DNA from: Sedimentisphaerales bacterium
GTDB taxonomy: Bacteria; Planctomycetota; Phycisphaerae; Sedimentisphaerales; Anaerobacaceae
Direction of reading: 5' to 3'
Assembly: GCA_016930645.1 (NCBI GenBank)
Contig: JAFGGH010000046.1
Span: 1-64,000, forward strand
Length of the DNA: 64,000 nucleotides
Part shown: in pieces, positions 17,951-27,037 of the stretch
Numbering within the stretch: the stretch's first letter is position 1
Layout of the letters: every line of letters begins with the position of its first letter
Translations under genes and position numbers: made by a program
The notes under the pieces: model-generated
Seen by the model: the letters and a program-made list of their open reading frames with translations, nothing else
The model's database searches: none
Told to the model about the DNA's origin: nothing

Positions 17951-19480
17951 TTATTGCAATAGCTGCTCTGGACTTTCGAGCATCTCTTTAAGACTTTGCA
18001 TAAACTGGGCAGCTACGACTCCGTCAATAACCCTATGGTCGCTGCTTAAAATCATAGTCATCAATTTGGTCGGTACGACTACTCCATCTTTAACGGTAAC
18101 ACCATCGCGAATAGCTCCTACGGAAAGCAGGGCTGATTCGGGCGGATTAATAATAGCCGAAAATTCTTCAATGCCAAACATTCCGAGATTTGTAACGGTA
18201 AAAATACCCTGACCGACATTTTCAAGCTTTCCATTCCTTGCGTTTTCGATGATTTGGCGGGCCTTTTCTGAAAGCTCTTTAAAGGACATTTGGTCGGCGT
18301 TTAATATTACCGGCACCATCAGTCCTTCTTCAGTGCCGACGGCAATACCGATATTAACCGAAGGATATTCTATAATCTCATCTTCCCTGTACTGACTTCT
18401 GAACGCCGGATAGCGGCGAATTGCTTTTGTGCAGGCAATCGTTATAAAGTCGTTGATGGTACATTTGAATTGTTCTTTGGTTTTGAGGTAAAACGCAAAA
18501 AGTTTTTCTGAATCTACCGTACATTTACTATAAAAGTGCGGGATATTCTGTTTTGAATAAAGCAAATTCTGTGCGATAGCCTTGCGCATTTTGCTAAGCT
18601 TGATACTTTTATAACCTGTTGTATCAGTACCGGCTGATTTCAAGTCGCTTGATATTATTCTGCCGCCCGGACCGGAACCTGCCTGAATCGTTGAAAGGTC
18701 GATTCCCTTTTCTTCTGCCAGCTTTCTTGCAGCCGGTGAAACCTTAATTTGACCGCTTTGGCTACGAGCCGGCGCTACCGCTTGTTGCAGGGCGTCAGAC
18801 TCTTTCTTTGCAGAGACCACTTTATCCTGTGTTGACTCCTTAACACCAGATGATTGCAAAGAAAGGTATGCATCAACATCTTCATCGTTTTCCGCAAGGT
18901 ATGCAATCGGCATTTTTACTTCGACGATGTCTCCTTCTTTTGCGACAATCTTGGCCACTCGGCCGGCGTCAACGGCTTCGACATCCATATTAGCCTTGTC
19001 TGTTTCGATTTCCATTATTACCTGACCGACTTCAATTCTGTCGCCTTTTTTGATTTTCCAGGCGATTATTGTTCCTTCTTCCATAGTCTGTCCTGCTTGA
19101 GGCATAAGGACTGGTATGACATTAACGGGTTTTGACGTTTCCATTATTCTTCTACCGCCAAGAATGTTATCTTTCTGGTGATTATCTGTTTGAGATATAT
19201 GTGTTTTTGCATTTATTTGTTCGGTTACCTGGGAAATATCCTCTTCTGTATTGCCGACAATCGCTACGGACTCAGAATGGTATATTATCTGCCCGGCTTC
19301 AGCAAGTATTTTCAGAACATTACCGCAAATGCTTGATTGAAGTACCAGATTTTCATGTGCCGATTCGAGCAGGCAGAGCTTTTGGCCGATTTTAACTTTT
19401 TCGCCTTGACCTACATACCATTCTGCAACAACCAGATCATCGTCAAATTTACGATTTTTAGGCAATTTTATAAGGTACAT
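17951..19480 (-). CDS. Dihydrolipoyl acyltransferase (E2), two lipoyl domains, peripheral subunit-binding domain and catalytic domain
   Basis: ORF extends to 19507; ATG at 19480 (MYLIKLPKNRKFDDD) is a likelier start. Second lipoyl domain has IMEIETDKANMDVEA; PSBD VSPAARKLAEEKGIDLSTIQAGSGPGGRIISSD; catalytic DHRVIDG. Confidence 0.9.
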   Translation of the reverse strand: MYLIKLPKNRKFDDDLVVAEWYVGQGEKVKIGQKLCLLESAHENLVLQSSICGNVLKILAEAGQIIYHSESVAIVGNTEEDISQVTEQINAKTHISQTDNHQKDNILGGRRIMETSKPVNVIPVLMPQAGQTMEEGTIIAWKIKKGDRIEVGQVIMEIETDKANMDVEAVDAGRVAKIVAKEGDIVEVKMPIAYLAENDEDVDAYLSLQSSGVKESTQDKVVSAKKESDALQQAVAPARSQSGQIKVSPAARKLAEEKGIDLSTIQAGSGPGGRIISSDLKSAGTDTTGYKSIKLSKMRKAIAQNLLYSKQNIPHFYSKCTVDSEKLFAFYLKTKEQFKCTINDFITIACTKAIRRYPAFRSQYREDEIIEYPSVNIGIAVGTEEGLMVPVILNADQMSFKELSEKARQIIENARNGKLENVGQGIFTVTNLGMFGIEEFSAIINPPESALLSVGAIRDGVTVKDGVVVPTKLMTMILSSDHRVIDGVVAAQFMQSLKEMLESPEQLLQ

Positions 19481-19542
19481 TGATAAAGCCACACAATAAC
19501 AAAGCAATATAATTCATAAATACTGCATTTATAGTTCATAAA

Positions 19543-19594
19543 TCAAGCATAAAACCGCAATAGAATGATAGAAAATATGATTTATTATGCTTTA
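19543..19594. promoter_or_regulatory. TATGCTTKA boxes near E2 start, opposite orientations (TCAAGCATA 19543-19551; TATGCTTTA 19586-19594)
   Basis: Same 9-mer appears twice more at 20206-20214 and 20216-20224 upstream of the DeoR-family gene. Confidence 0.45.
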
Positions 19595-19694
19595 GTTGTG
19601 CATTCTTACTACCGAAAAATGGTTATAATTAAGGGTAAACCGTACTAAACGCCCTAATATTCTGACTGAATCTATGAAAAGTAAATATATTTTG

Positions 19695-19709
19695 TTGTAA
19701 GCGTTCACG
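19695..19709 (+). promoter_or_regulatory. LacI/GalR-family (cre-like) operator candidate 1
   Basis: TTGTAAGCGTTCACG; fits WTGNAANCGNWNNCW except last base. Confidence 0.5.
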
Positions 19710-19820
19710 CAAAAGTGAGGTTTTTAGGCCAAAAACGCCGTTTTATTTCGGAATTTCAAAAAATGACGATTTTCGTGCCTTAAAATGCCCATTTTTGCGT
19801 CAAAAATAACGTTTTTTTCG

Positions 19821-19835
19821 TGTGAACGTTTACAT
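19821..19835 (-). promoter_or_regulatory. LacI/GalR-family (cre-like) operator candidate 2
   Basis: Minus-strand ATGTAAACGTTCACA; full match to WTGNAANCGNWNNCW. Confidence 0.55.
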
Positions 19836-20205
19836 TTTGTTTAATAAATTGATATGATTATGAACTATTAAGGAAGGATGATATAGGACCTCGGAAGTCT
19901 TGCATATCAGGGACTTTAGGCCTAAATGATGGCCAAACAGGTGTGATAGGAGATTCAAGTCAATAGATACTAAAGTGTAGAAAAGCAAAGAATTTTTAAT
20001 TATAATTAGGCATATAGGGGCATTTTGCTCATTTTAACCGATTAGATTTGTGTTTTATGGCATTTCATAAAAATAATTTTATAGCAAAATAAAACAAAAA
20101 CTTAGTTAATTAGTTCAAGATAAACATATAAATAGCAATAAAAGTCAAAATAATTACATTATACTTCAAAAATCGGGCTAATAATTGCAGTTATATGTTG
20201 CGAAA

Positions 20206-20224
20206 TATGCTTGAATATGCTTTA
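20206..20224 (+). promoter_or_regulatory. Tandem TATGCTTGA-N1-TATGCTTTA boxes, 10-bp period, immediately upstream of DeoR-family gene
   Basis: Direct reading: TATGCTTGA (20206-20214), TATGCTTTA (20216-20224). Confidence 0.5.
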
Positions 20225-20256
20225 ATTATGATGGTTTGATAATTAAGGTGTTTAAA

Positions 20257-21015
20257 ATGATGAAGACAATTGAGAAAAGGCGTGAGGATATCCTTGCAGA
20301 GGCCTATATAAACGGTCATGTTGCGGTTAGTGAACTATCTGGGGAGTTTCAGGTATCTGAAGCTACCATACGCAGAGACCTTCATGGTCTGGCATCGCAG
20401 GGCCTTTTGGAGCTGACTCACGGCGGAGCAAAGGTAGTCAGGAATTCGGATTACTCGTTCATTTCAAAATCAATGAGAAATGTCGAAGCTAAAAAGATAA
20501 TAGGCCAGCTCGCTTCTGAACTGGTATCCGATGGAGACCAGTTATTTCTTGATTCCGGAACTACCTGCTTTCAGATGACCGCGTACCTAAGAGCAAAACG
20601 CGGTCTGTCGGTAATTGCAAATTCCATACGAACCGCTCAGGAGTTACAGATTCCCGGAGTGAAAGTTCTGATAATCGGGGGCCAATACAGACCAGAGAGA
20701 ATGGATAATATTGGACCGATGGCCTTTAATAATCTCGAGAACCTTCGCGGATACAAAGCGTTTCTCGGTACGGATGGTATTAGCATGGAGTTTGGATTAA
20801 CTTCTGTGGATATTGAAAGCGCGCATATTTTGTGTCTTGCCGCGGGACACGCCAGGGAAAGTATCCTTCTTGCCGACAGCAGCAAGTTTGACCAGCCTGC
20901 ACTTCATAAAATCACCGACTTTAATGCAATCTCAACTGTGGTTACCGAAAAAATTCCTCCTGAGCGATGGATGGATTTCTTCGATGGCCATCAAATAAAA
21001 GTAATATGCCCATAA
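20257..21015 (+). CDS. DeoR-family transcriptional regulator
   Basis: ORF track begins at TTG 20236; ATG 20257/20260 is a likelier start. KRREDILAEAYINGHVAVSELSGEFQVSEATIRRDLHGLASQGLLELTHGGAKV; sugar-phosphate sensor domain LFLDSGTTCFQMTAYL, FLGTDGIS. Confidence 0.93.
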   Translation: MMKTIEKRREDILAEAYINGHVAVSELSGEFQVSEATIRRDLHGLASQGLLELTHGGAKVVRNSDYSFISKSMRNVEAKKIIGQLASELVSDGDQLFLDSGTTCFQMTAYLRAKRGLSVIANSIRTAQELQIPGVKVLIIGGQYRPERMDNIGPMAFNNLENLRGYKAFLGTDGISMEFGLTSVDIESAHILCLAAGHARESILLADSSKFDQPALHKITDFNAISTVVTEKIPPERWMDFFDGHQIKVICP

Positions 21016-21057
21016 GGCTTAAACGAAAAGAAGGTTAAAAGTATACGGAGCGGTGGA

Positions 21058-23529
21058 ATGCCAAAATCTTTGCCGATATGTCCGAAAGAGTCACGCAAAA
21101 GCACAACGATTGAATTTAAAGCGATACCTGTTAATCAATATAACCAAACAATTGAACAGGAATTAAAAAGATATTCAAAAGATGAACTGATTAGAATACA
21201 AAGAGATATGACTATCTGCAGGACTTTTGAGAATATGCTTAATGAGATTAAGCTGCGAGGTTCATACAATGGTATTGAATATTCACACAAAGGGCCTGCT
21301 CATTTATCCATCGGCCAGGAAGCCGCTGCGGTCGGCCAGGCATTTTACCTTGGTGTTGACGACCATATATACGGCAGCCATCGCAGCCACAGTGAAATTC
21401 TGGCAAAAGGACTTTCGGCTATTGAAAAATTAGACCAGGGCACGCTTTTGAACATAATGAAAGGTTACTTTAACGGTGAATGTCTTAAGGTCGTTGAAAA
21501 AGATGCTGATGGCAATGTCAAAAACCTTGCGGTTGATTTTTTAATATATGGCACACTTGCAGAGATATTCGGTCGGCAAGCCGGCTTTAATAAGGGGATG
21601 GGCGGCTCTATGCACGCCTTTTTTCCGCCATTCGGTATATACCCGAATAATGCTATTGTAGGCGGCTCGGGTGATATATCTGTCGGCGCCGCTCTATATA
21701 AAAAAATAAACCGCAAAGTCGGTATAGTTATTGGAAATATCGGAGACGCATCCTCTTCCTGCGGGCCTGTCTGGGAAGGAATCTGCTTTGCGACAATGGA
21801 CCAGTTCAAAAATCTGTGGGAAGAACCGTACAGAGGTGGGTTGCCTTTGATAATTAATTTCGTTAATAATTTTTACGGTATGGGCGGCCAGCCACAAGGC
21901 GAGACTATGGGCTTTGGAATGCTTGCACGACTCGGTGCCGGCATCAATCCTGAGCAAATGCACGCCGAACGAATAGACGGGTATAATCCCCTGGCTGTCG
22001 CCGACGCGATACTAAGAAAAAAAGAGATTATCGAAAAAGGCGACGGCCCGATACTGCTCGATACCGTTACATACAGATACAGTGGACATTCACCTTCCGA
22101 CCAGGGCAGTTATCGTGACAAAACAGAAGTAGAATCGTGGCAGCAGTATGACCCGATAGTCAACTTTGCAAAAAATCTTATAGAAACAAATGTCTGCAGG
22201 CAAAGTGATATTGACAACATATCTCAAAAGGTAAATGAACTGATTACAAAAGCCCTTAGAAAAGCCGTTGACCTTGAAATCTCACCGCGTGCCGATTTGA
22301 AAAAGGTAAGTTGTTTGCTTGAACAGACAATGTTTTCGAATCAGAAAATGGATTCAATGGATACGAGCCGTAAACCCGAAACCTTAATTTCCAAGGAGGA
22401 AAATCCGAGAGTTAAAAGCCTGGAAAGTCGAAGCCGTTCAGCTTTTGATGAAAACGGCCAGCGTCTCAAGGATAGCCGGTGTATTGGTATTCGTGATGCT
22501 CTCTTTGAAGCTATACTGGATTGTTTTTATACCGACCCGACTTTGGTGGCTTACGGAGAAGAAAACCGCGACTGGGGCGGTGCCTTTGCGGTTTATCGTG
22601 GTCTAACCGAAGCTTTGCCTTACCATCGGCTTTTTAATGCCCCCATATCCGAAGGAGCAATTGTCGGTTCGGCGGTTGGGTATGCCCTTGAAGGCGGCAG
22701 GGCACTTGTGGAATTGATGTACTGCGATTTTCTCGGCAGGGCAGGTGATGAAACTTTCAATCAGCTTTGTAAATGGCAATCAATGAGCGGCGGTCTTTTG
22801 AGGATGCCGGTTGTTGTCAGAGTTTCGGTTGGCAATAAATATGGAGCACAGCATAGCCAGGACTGGACTTCTTTATGCACCCATATCCCTGGTCTTAAGG
22901 TTGTTTTCCCAGCTACGCCTTATGATGCAAAGGGTCTGATGTATTCAGCATTGACTGGCACCGACCCTGTTATCTTTTTTGAAAGCCAGCGTATTTACGG
23001 TTATCCCGAGGAATTCCAGCCCGGCGGAGTACCGATGGAGCGATATGAAATTCCGTTTGGTGAACCTGCTGTAAGAAAAGAAGGTAAGGATCTGACCATA
23101 TTGACAATCGGTGCAACTCTGTATCGTGTAATTGAGGCTGCCAAACAGCTTGAAGAGAGTTATGGCCTAAGCTGCGAAATAATTGACGCTCGTACATTAG
23201 TGCCGTTCAATTATGAAAAAGTAATAGAATCTGTCAAAAAAACCCGCAAAATTTTATTGGCTTCCGACGCCTGCGAGCGGGGTTCGTACCTGTATACAAT
23301 GGCTTCGACTATTTCACAATTAGCCTTTGACGAGTTGGATGCTCCTCCGATTGTTGTCGGCGCCAGAAACTGGATTACGCCGCCGGATGAAATCGAGGAT
23401 GCCTTCTTCCCGTATCCTGATGATATTATTGATGCGGTTCACGAGCATATAGTTCCTCTAAAAGGGTATCAGAATAAAAGAGATTGTTCCGTAGCGGAAT
23501 TAATACGCAGAAACAAACTCGGGATATGA
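21058..23529 (+). CDS. 2-oxoacid (pyruvate-type) dehydrogenase E1, alpha and beta subunits fused
   Basis: 823 aa; alpha part [24 protein letters not shown]-like ([12 protein letters not shown]), [10 protein letters not shown]; beta part [52 protein letters not shown], transketolase C-terminal [13 protein letters not shown]. Confidence 0.92.
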   Translation: MPKSLPICPKESRKSTTIEFKAIPVNQYNQTIEQELKRYSKDELIRIQRDMTICRTFENMLNEIKLRGSYNGIEYSHKGPAHLSIGQEAAAVGQAFYLGVDDHIYGSHRSHSEILAKGLSAIEKLDQGTLLNIMKGYFNGECLKVVEKDADGNVKNLAVDFLIYGTLAEIFGRQAGFNKGMGGSMHAFFPPFGIYPNNAIVGGSGDISVGAALYKKINRKVGIVIGNIGDASSSCGPVWEGICFATMDQFKNLWEEPYRGGLPLIINFVNNFYGMGGQPQGETMGFGMLARLGAGINPEQMHAERIDGYNPLAVADAILRKKEIIEKGDGPILLDTVTYRYSGHSPSDQGSYRDKTEVESWQQYDPIVNFAKNLIETNVCRQSDIDNISQKVNELITKALRKAVDLEISPRADLKKVSCLLEQTMFSNQKMDSMDTSRKPETLISKEENPRVKSLESRSRSAFDENGQRLKDSRCIGIRDALFEAILDCFYTDPTLVAYGEENRDWGGAFAVYRGLTEALPYHRLFNAPISEGAIVGSAVGYALEGGRALVELMYCDFLGRAGDETFNQLCKWQSMSGGLLRMPVVVRVSVGNKYGAQHSQDWTSLCTHIPGLKVVFPATPYDAKGLMYSALTGTDPVIFFESQRIYGYPEEFQPGGVPMERYEIPFGEPAVRKEGKDLTILTIGATLYRVIEAAKQLEESYGLSCEIIDARTLVPFNYEKVIESVKKTRKILLASDACERGSYLYTMASTISQLAFDELDAPPIVVGARNWITPPDEIEDAFFPYPDDIIDAVHEHIVPLKGYQNKRDCSVAELIRRNKLGI

Positions 23530-23638
23530 AGATACCACGAAAAAAGTGACATGTTTTTCAGAGCAGACTTACAAAGTACATCTTACGACAAAATCAGGGC
23601 TAAAACAGCTCGACCCATTTGAAGGGATGAGCACAAAA

Positions 23639-23666
23639 AACCACGCGGCTGGGTAAAATAGTGGTT
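23639..23666 (-). terminator. Possible intrinsic terminator downstream of beta-helix/FnIII gene
   Basis: AACCAC (23639-23644) / GTGGTT (23661-23666) stem; on minus strand followed by T-run; short stem. Confidence 0.4.
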
Positions 23667-23697
23667 ATTAAAAGTAAAATTGCCTATGGATTTTGGT

Positions 23698-26037
23698 TTA
23701 TTCGTAGCCTCCTTCAGTTGGTAGAATTTCGGGTTGCTGCTCCACTAAAACATATTGAAAGCTATCTAATTGCTCATGCATTACCGAACTGAGATTTTCG
23801 TTTAAGATGCTTGGGTCCTGGAATTTACTTTTCACCAGCTCTTGTCTTTTTACTTTCATCCAGTCGTACATATTTTTTCTTTGCTGATTATACCATTCCA
23901 TATAACTTTTCTTCATAGTAGCTTTTATCTGATGCTCCAGCTTCCTTGTAGCTTCCACTTGTTCGATTTCCAAAGGGCTTTCTTCCACACTTTCCTCATA
24001 CAACCTGTTCATGACAAGATGCCATCTGTTTTGCTTACTCCAGGTACTTAAGTATTTCTGATTTTCGTGAAACCATTTTTTATACATTGCTTTAACTATT
24101 TTGGCTTGCTCGGCTGCCGAGATTGTGTTTGAAGATTGCTCATTATCAGAGTTATTATTCTGTGGAGGTGTTTCTTCTTCCGGAGCGCTTTCTGCAGGTG
24201 GTGTTTGTATTTGTACGCTTGCGGCAAAGCCTGATTCCAGGCCTTCCCTGCTGACAGCGCTTATCTTGTATTGATAATTAGTAGCTGGTGAGACATCATT
24301 ATCCGTATAGCCGGCGGTATTACATTTTGCGAGGTATGCGTCATTGCGGTATATATTATAGTAATCAATATTCAACTCATCTTCATTCGCCGGATGCCAG
24401 GATAAAGTTATTTCAGTTTTGCTTACGGATTCAACCACGAGGTTTGTCGGCGGTCCGGGAGGAATGGATTGTTGTGACTGAGAATTCTCCAGATATTCAT
24501 AACAGCCGGCTTCCGGCACACCGACTCGTGAATTATCGAGCAGGTCTTTTGAAGGGGCAAAAGCAGGGTCTGCGTACCCGATTGCCGCGGCATTTTCAAC
24601 AAGCTTGAATGCTTCGTTAAGATTAAGCCCATGACGTTCATCGAAAGTAAAATCTTCAGAACCCACAAAGAAGTTGCCTGAAACGCTGAAAATCTCCGGT
24701 CCGTAATAGTGCCCCTGACCGGTATTCGGGCGATAAACTATATTGTGCTCTTTAAGGTCCGCCGAGTTGACGCCGTAGTAGATTATATTATTACTGCATC
24801 TTGACCTGAAGTGTCTGGCGTTAAGTCTGCCCACGAAAATATTGTTGTAGATGTTTATTGTTGCCAGGTCGTATTTGACGTTAGGATTTGTATTCAGCAT
24901 CATCGCATAGTAGAAATAGCCGTCAACGCTTGAGTTGCTGAGATGTTTTCCTACGATTGTGTTATTTGCGATTGTTACGTTACTGCCGACATCAAGCAAC
25001 TCAACGTAATACTCCTGGTCGTAAATAAGGTTATTTTCGATGATTATATCCTGGTAGCCGGTGTCGGGTCTGCCTTTTTCGCCGTCAAATACGACCTGAT
25101 ATGTTCTTATTGACCTTGTTGACCAGCCGCTGTGTATGATATTGTTCTTTATATGTACATGGTGTCTTCTGATGGATATTCCGGAGTTATGGCTTTGCGA
25201 ACCGCTTTGCCAGTATTTACAGACAGATTTCCAAATATGATTATTTTCTATTGTTATCAGTCCGGTTGAGTTATAGTTTTTATTTATCTTTACTCCAGAC
25301 AGGTAGTGATTATAGGAATGGTTGCCTTTAATCAGGAATGATGTCCTCGTATTGCCGGATGTTGTCGCAGTATCGTCTATATTAACGAAAGTGCCTATAT
25401 TCTCAGCGTAACAGTCCTCAATAAGTATATCGTGAAAATCGCCATATCCAAATGTAAATGCTGAGCCTGTACTCTGGTTTATATACGTTGCGTGATAACC
25501 GAAGATATTGAGATTTTTACATTGGATATGATGCGCGCCGCCGCTACACCTGAACGGTGCAGTCTCTGCATCATCAGGGCCGGTATGCACGAAATCAATA
25601 TCTTCAAACCTTAGGTATTGTGCAGATGAGCCGATTGTTATCCCGTAAAAGACCGGTCGTTTGGAAGAACTTGATTTATTAAAAGTTTTTGACCACCAGT
25701 CAGCGGGCCTGATTTCGCTGATAGTATCAGGGTCGCCTTTATATGTTATATAACCTGTTACATTACCGGAGTCATCGCTGTCGAAAGTGACACTTCCATA
25801 ATTACCGGGGCGCAGATAAACGATGTCCCCAGCTTTGGCTTGTTCCTTAGCGTGAGAAATTGTTTTCCATGAACCCGAACCTGTGCCAGGATTGCCGTCA
25901 TTTCCATGTTCAGGGTCAACGTAATAAGTTACCGCTATGGCTGTACAATTTGCAATCACCCATATAAAGATGATAGTTACAGCTATTAGTCTTATCTTAA
26001 TTAAATTGTGTTTTTTGTTCGTTATAAAGTGAAACAT
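23698..26037 (-). CDS. Secreted right-handed beta-helix protein (pectate lyase/chondroitinase-like fold) with FnIII domain and duplicated Trp-rich helical C-terminal tail
   Basis: 779 aa; YYVDPEHGNDGNPGTGSGSWKTISHAKEQAKAGDIVYLRPGNY; FnIII PPGPPTNLVVESVSKTEITLSWHPANE...YNIYRNDAYLA; tail repeats KAMYKKWFHENQKYLSTWSKQNRWHLV and KKSYMEWYNQQRKNMYDWMKVKRQELV. Confidence 0.85.
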   Translation of the reverse strand: MFHFITNKKHNLIKIRLIAVTIIFIWVIANCTAIAVTYYVDPEHGNDGNPGTGSGSWKTISHAKEQAKAGDIVYLRPGNYGSVTFDSDDSGNVTGYITYKGDPDTISEIRPADWWSKTFNKSSSSKRPVFYGITIGSSAQYLRFEDIDFVHTGPDDAETAPFRCSGGAHHIQCKNLNIFGYHATYINQSTGSAFTFGYGDFHDILIEDCYAENIGTFVNIDDTATTSGNTRTSFLIKGNHSYNHYLSGVKINKNYNSTGLITIENNHIWKSVCKYWQSGSQSHNSGISIRRHHVHIKNNIIHSGWSTRSIRTYQVVFDGEKGRPDTGYQDIIIENNLIYDQEYYVELLDVGSNVTIANNTIVGKHLSNSSVDGYFYYAMMLNTNPNVKYDLATINIYNNIFVGRLNARHFRSRCSNNIIYYGVNSADLKEHNIVYRPNTGQGHYYGPEIFSVSGNFFVGSEDFTFDERHGLNLNEAFKLVENAAAIGYADPAFAPSKDLLDNSRVGVPEAGCYEYLENSQSQQSIPPGPPTNLVVESVSKTEITLSWHPANEDELNIDYYNIYRNDAYLAKCNTAGYTDNDVSPATNYQYKISAVSREGLESGFAASVQIQTPPAESAPEEETPPQNNNSDNEQSSNTISAAEQAKIVKAMYKKWFHENQKYLSTWSKQNRWHLVMNRLYEESVEESPLEIEQVEATRKLEHQIKATMKKSYMEWYNQQRKNMYDWMKVKRQELVKSKFQDPSILNENLSSVMHEQLDSFQYVLVEQQPEILPTEGGYE

Positions 26038-26463
26038 TTTGGCTCCTTTGGTTTGTATTCTTTTTTAATGCCTGTTCAAATTCAAATTCGCCGATTTGTA
26101 ATAGAATACCATCTCGAAACAAAAAATGTTTATTTTTTTGAAAAAGCAATCCGCAAGATACGCCTGATTGCTGACTTTGTTATATATTGATAAGCGAAAA
26201 TAGCCCTAAAAATCATTGCCGCGAGTAGGTTATTTTACGTTCTAATACATCGATCATCTCTTGCTAAAAATATACAAAACAAATTTTACTAAAACAAATC
26301 ACGTTATAAGTCAGAAAGGTAAAATTCATAAGTATCTGTTATATAAGCACATAGGGCTTGTGCGGCGATTTTTTTGATACGTATATGGCTTTTTTAAGCA
26401 TAATAAGCAGCATATTATCGGAATTTAATTTTCATATACATATTGCAAAAAGACAAAAAAATA

Positions 26464-26492
26464 TTGACTAAAAATGCATAATCGTATATAAC
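26464..26492 (+). promoter_or_regulatory. Sigma70-like promoter upstream of the polysaccharide cluster
   Basis: TTGACT (26464-26469), 17-bp spacer, TATAAC (26487-26492). Confidence 0.5.
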
Positions 26493-27037
26493 AGGTTAAG
26501 CCTTCCAGGGATAGGGAGGAAGGTTGAAATTCCCAACGGATTGTATTAGGTGTATGTCTGTTTTTAAGAAGAGTTGAATATTTCAAGGGAGTGCTAATCT
26601 CGAGAAGGAAAATAAAATAAACAAAGGCGATTTAGGGATGATTTAGGAATTTTTTTTGCGCGTTTTCTACCACTTTGGAGTATGTCCTTAGGCTAAATTT
26701 ATGGGTTTAAAATAAAAAAGTGTCCAAAGATTAAAGCAGTAGATTTTAGAAAAAATCATAATTGCTTGAAATCCAAAATGAGATGACATATCCGGTTTGA
26801 TTATTAAGCGAACTTATCTTTGAGAAGATGCTGTATCAAGGGATTAATCGGATATGGAAGATGGCAGCTCTGAATGGGAGAATCTACAGAGGGCTGTAAT
26901 TGTTAAGTATGTGTATTTTGTAAAGTTACACTTGCGCAGGCATTGTAACCGACGGGGACGGAGTACGAGTAGACTTGGCCATTTTTTCAGTTTAAGATTT
27001 GACGAAATCTTATCTTCAGGAACTTTTAGTTATTCAA

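Noticed and set aside
15386-18212. Plus-strand ORFs opposite the PHP, E3 and E2 genes (e.g. 17119..17586, 17925..18212)
   Set aside because: Antisense shadows of strongly conserved enzymes.
3122-23529. Bacterial microcompartment-type rhamnose/fucose pathway as known in some planctomycetes
   Set aside because: No BMC shell-protein genes or CoA-acylating aldehyde dehydrogenase seen in the window; the locus instead carries a 2-oxoacid dehydrogenase complex.
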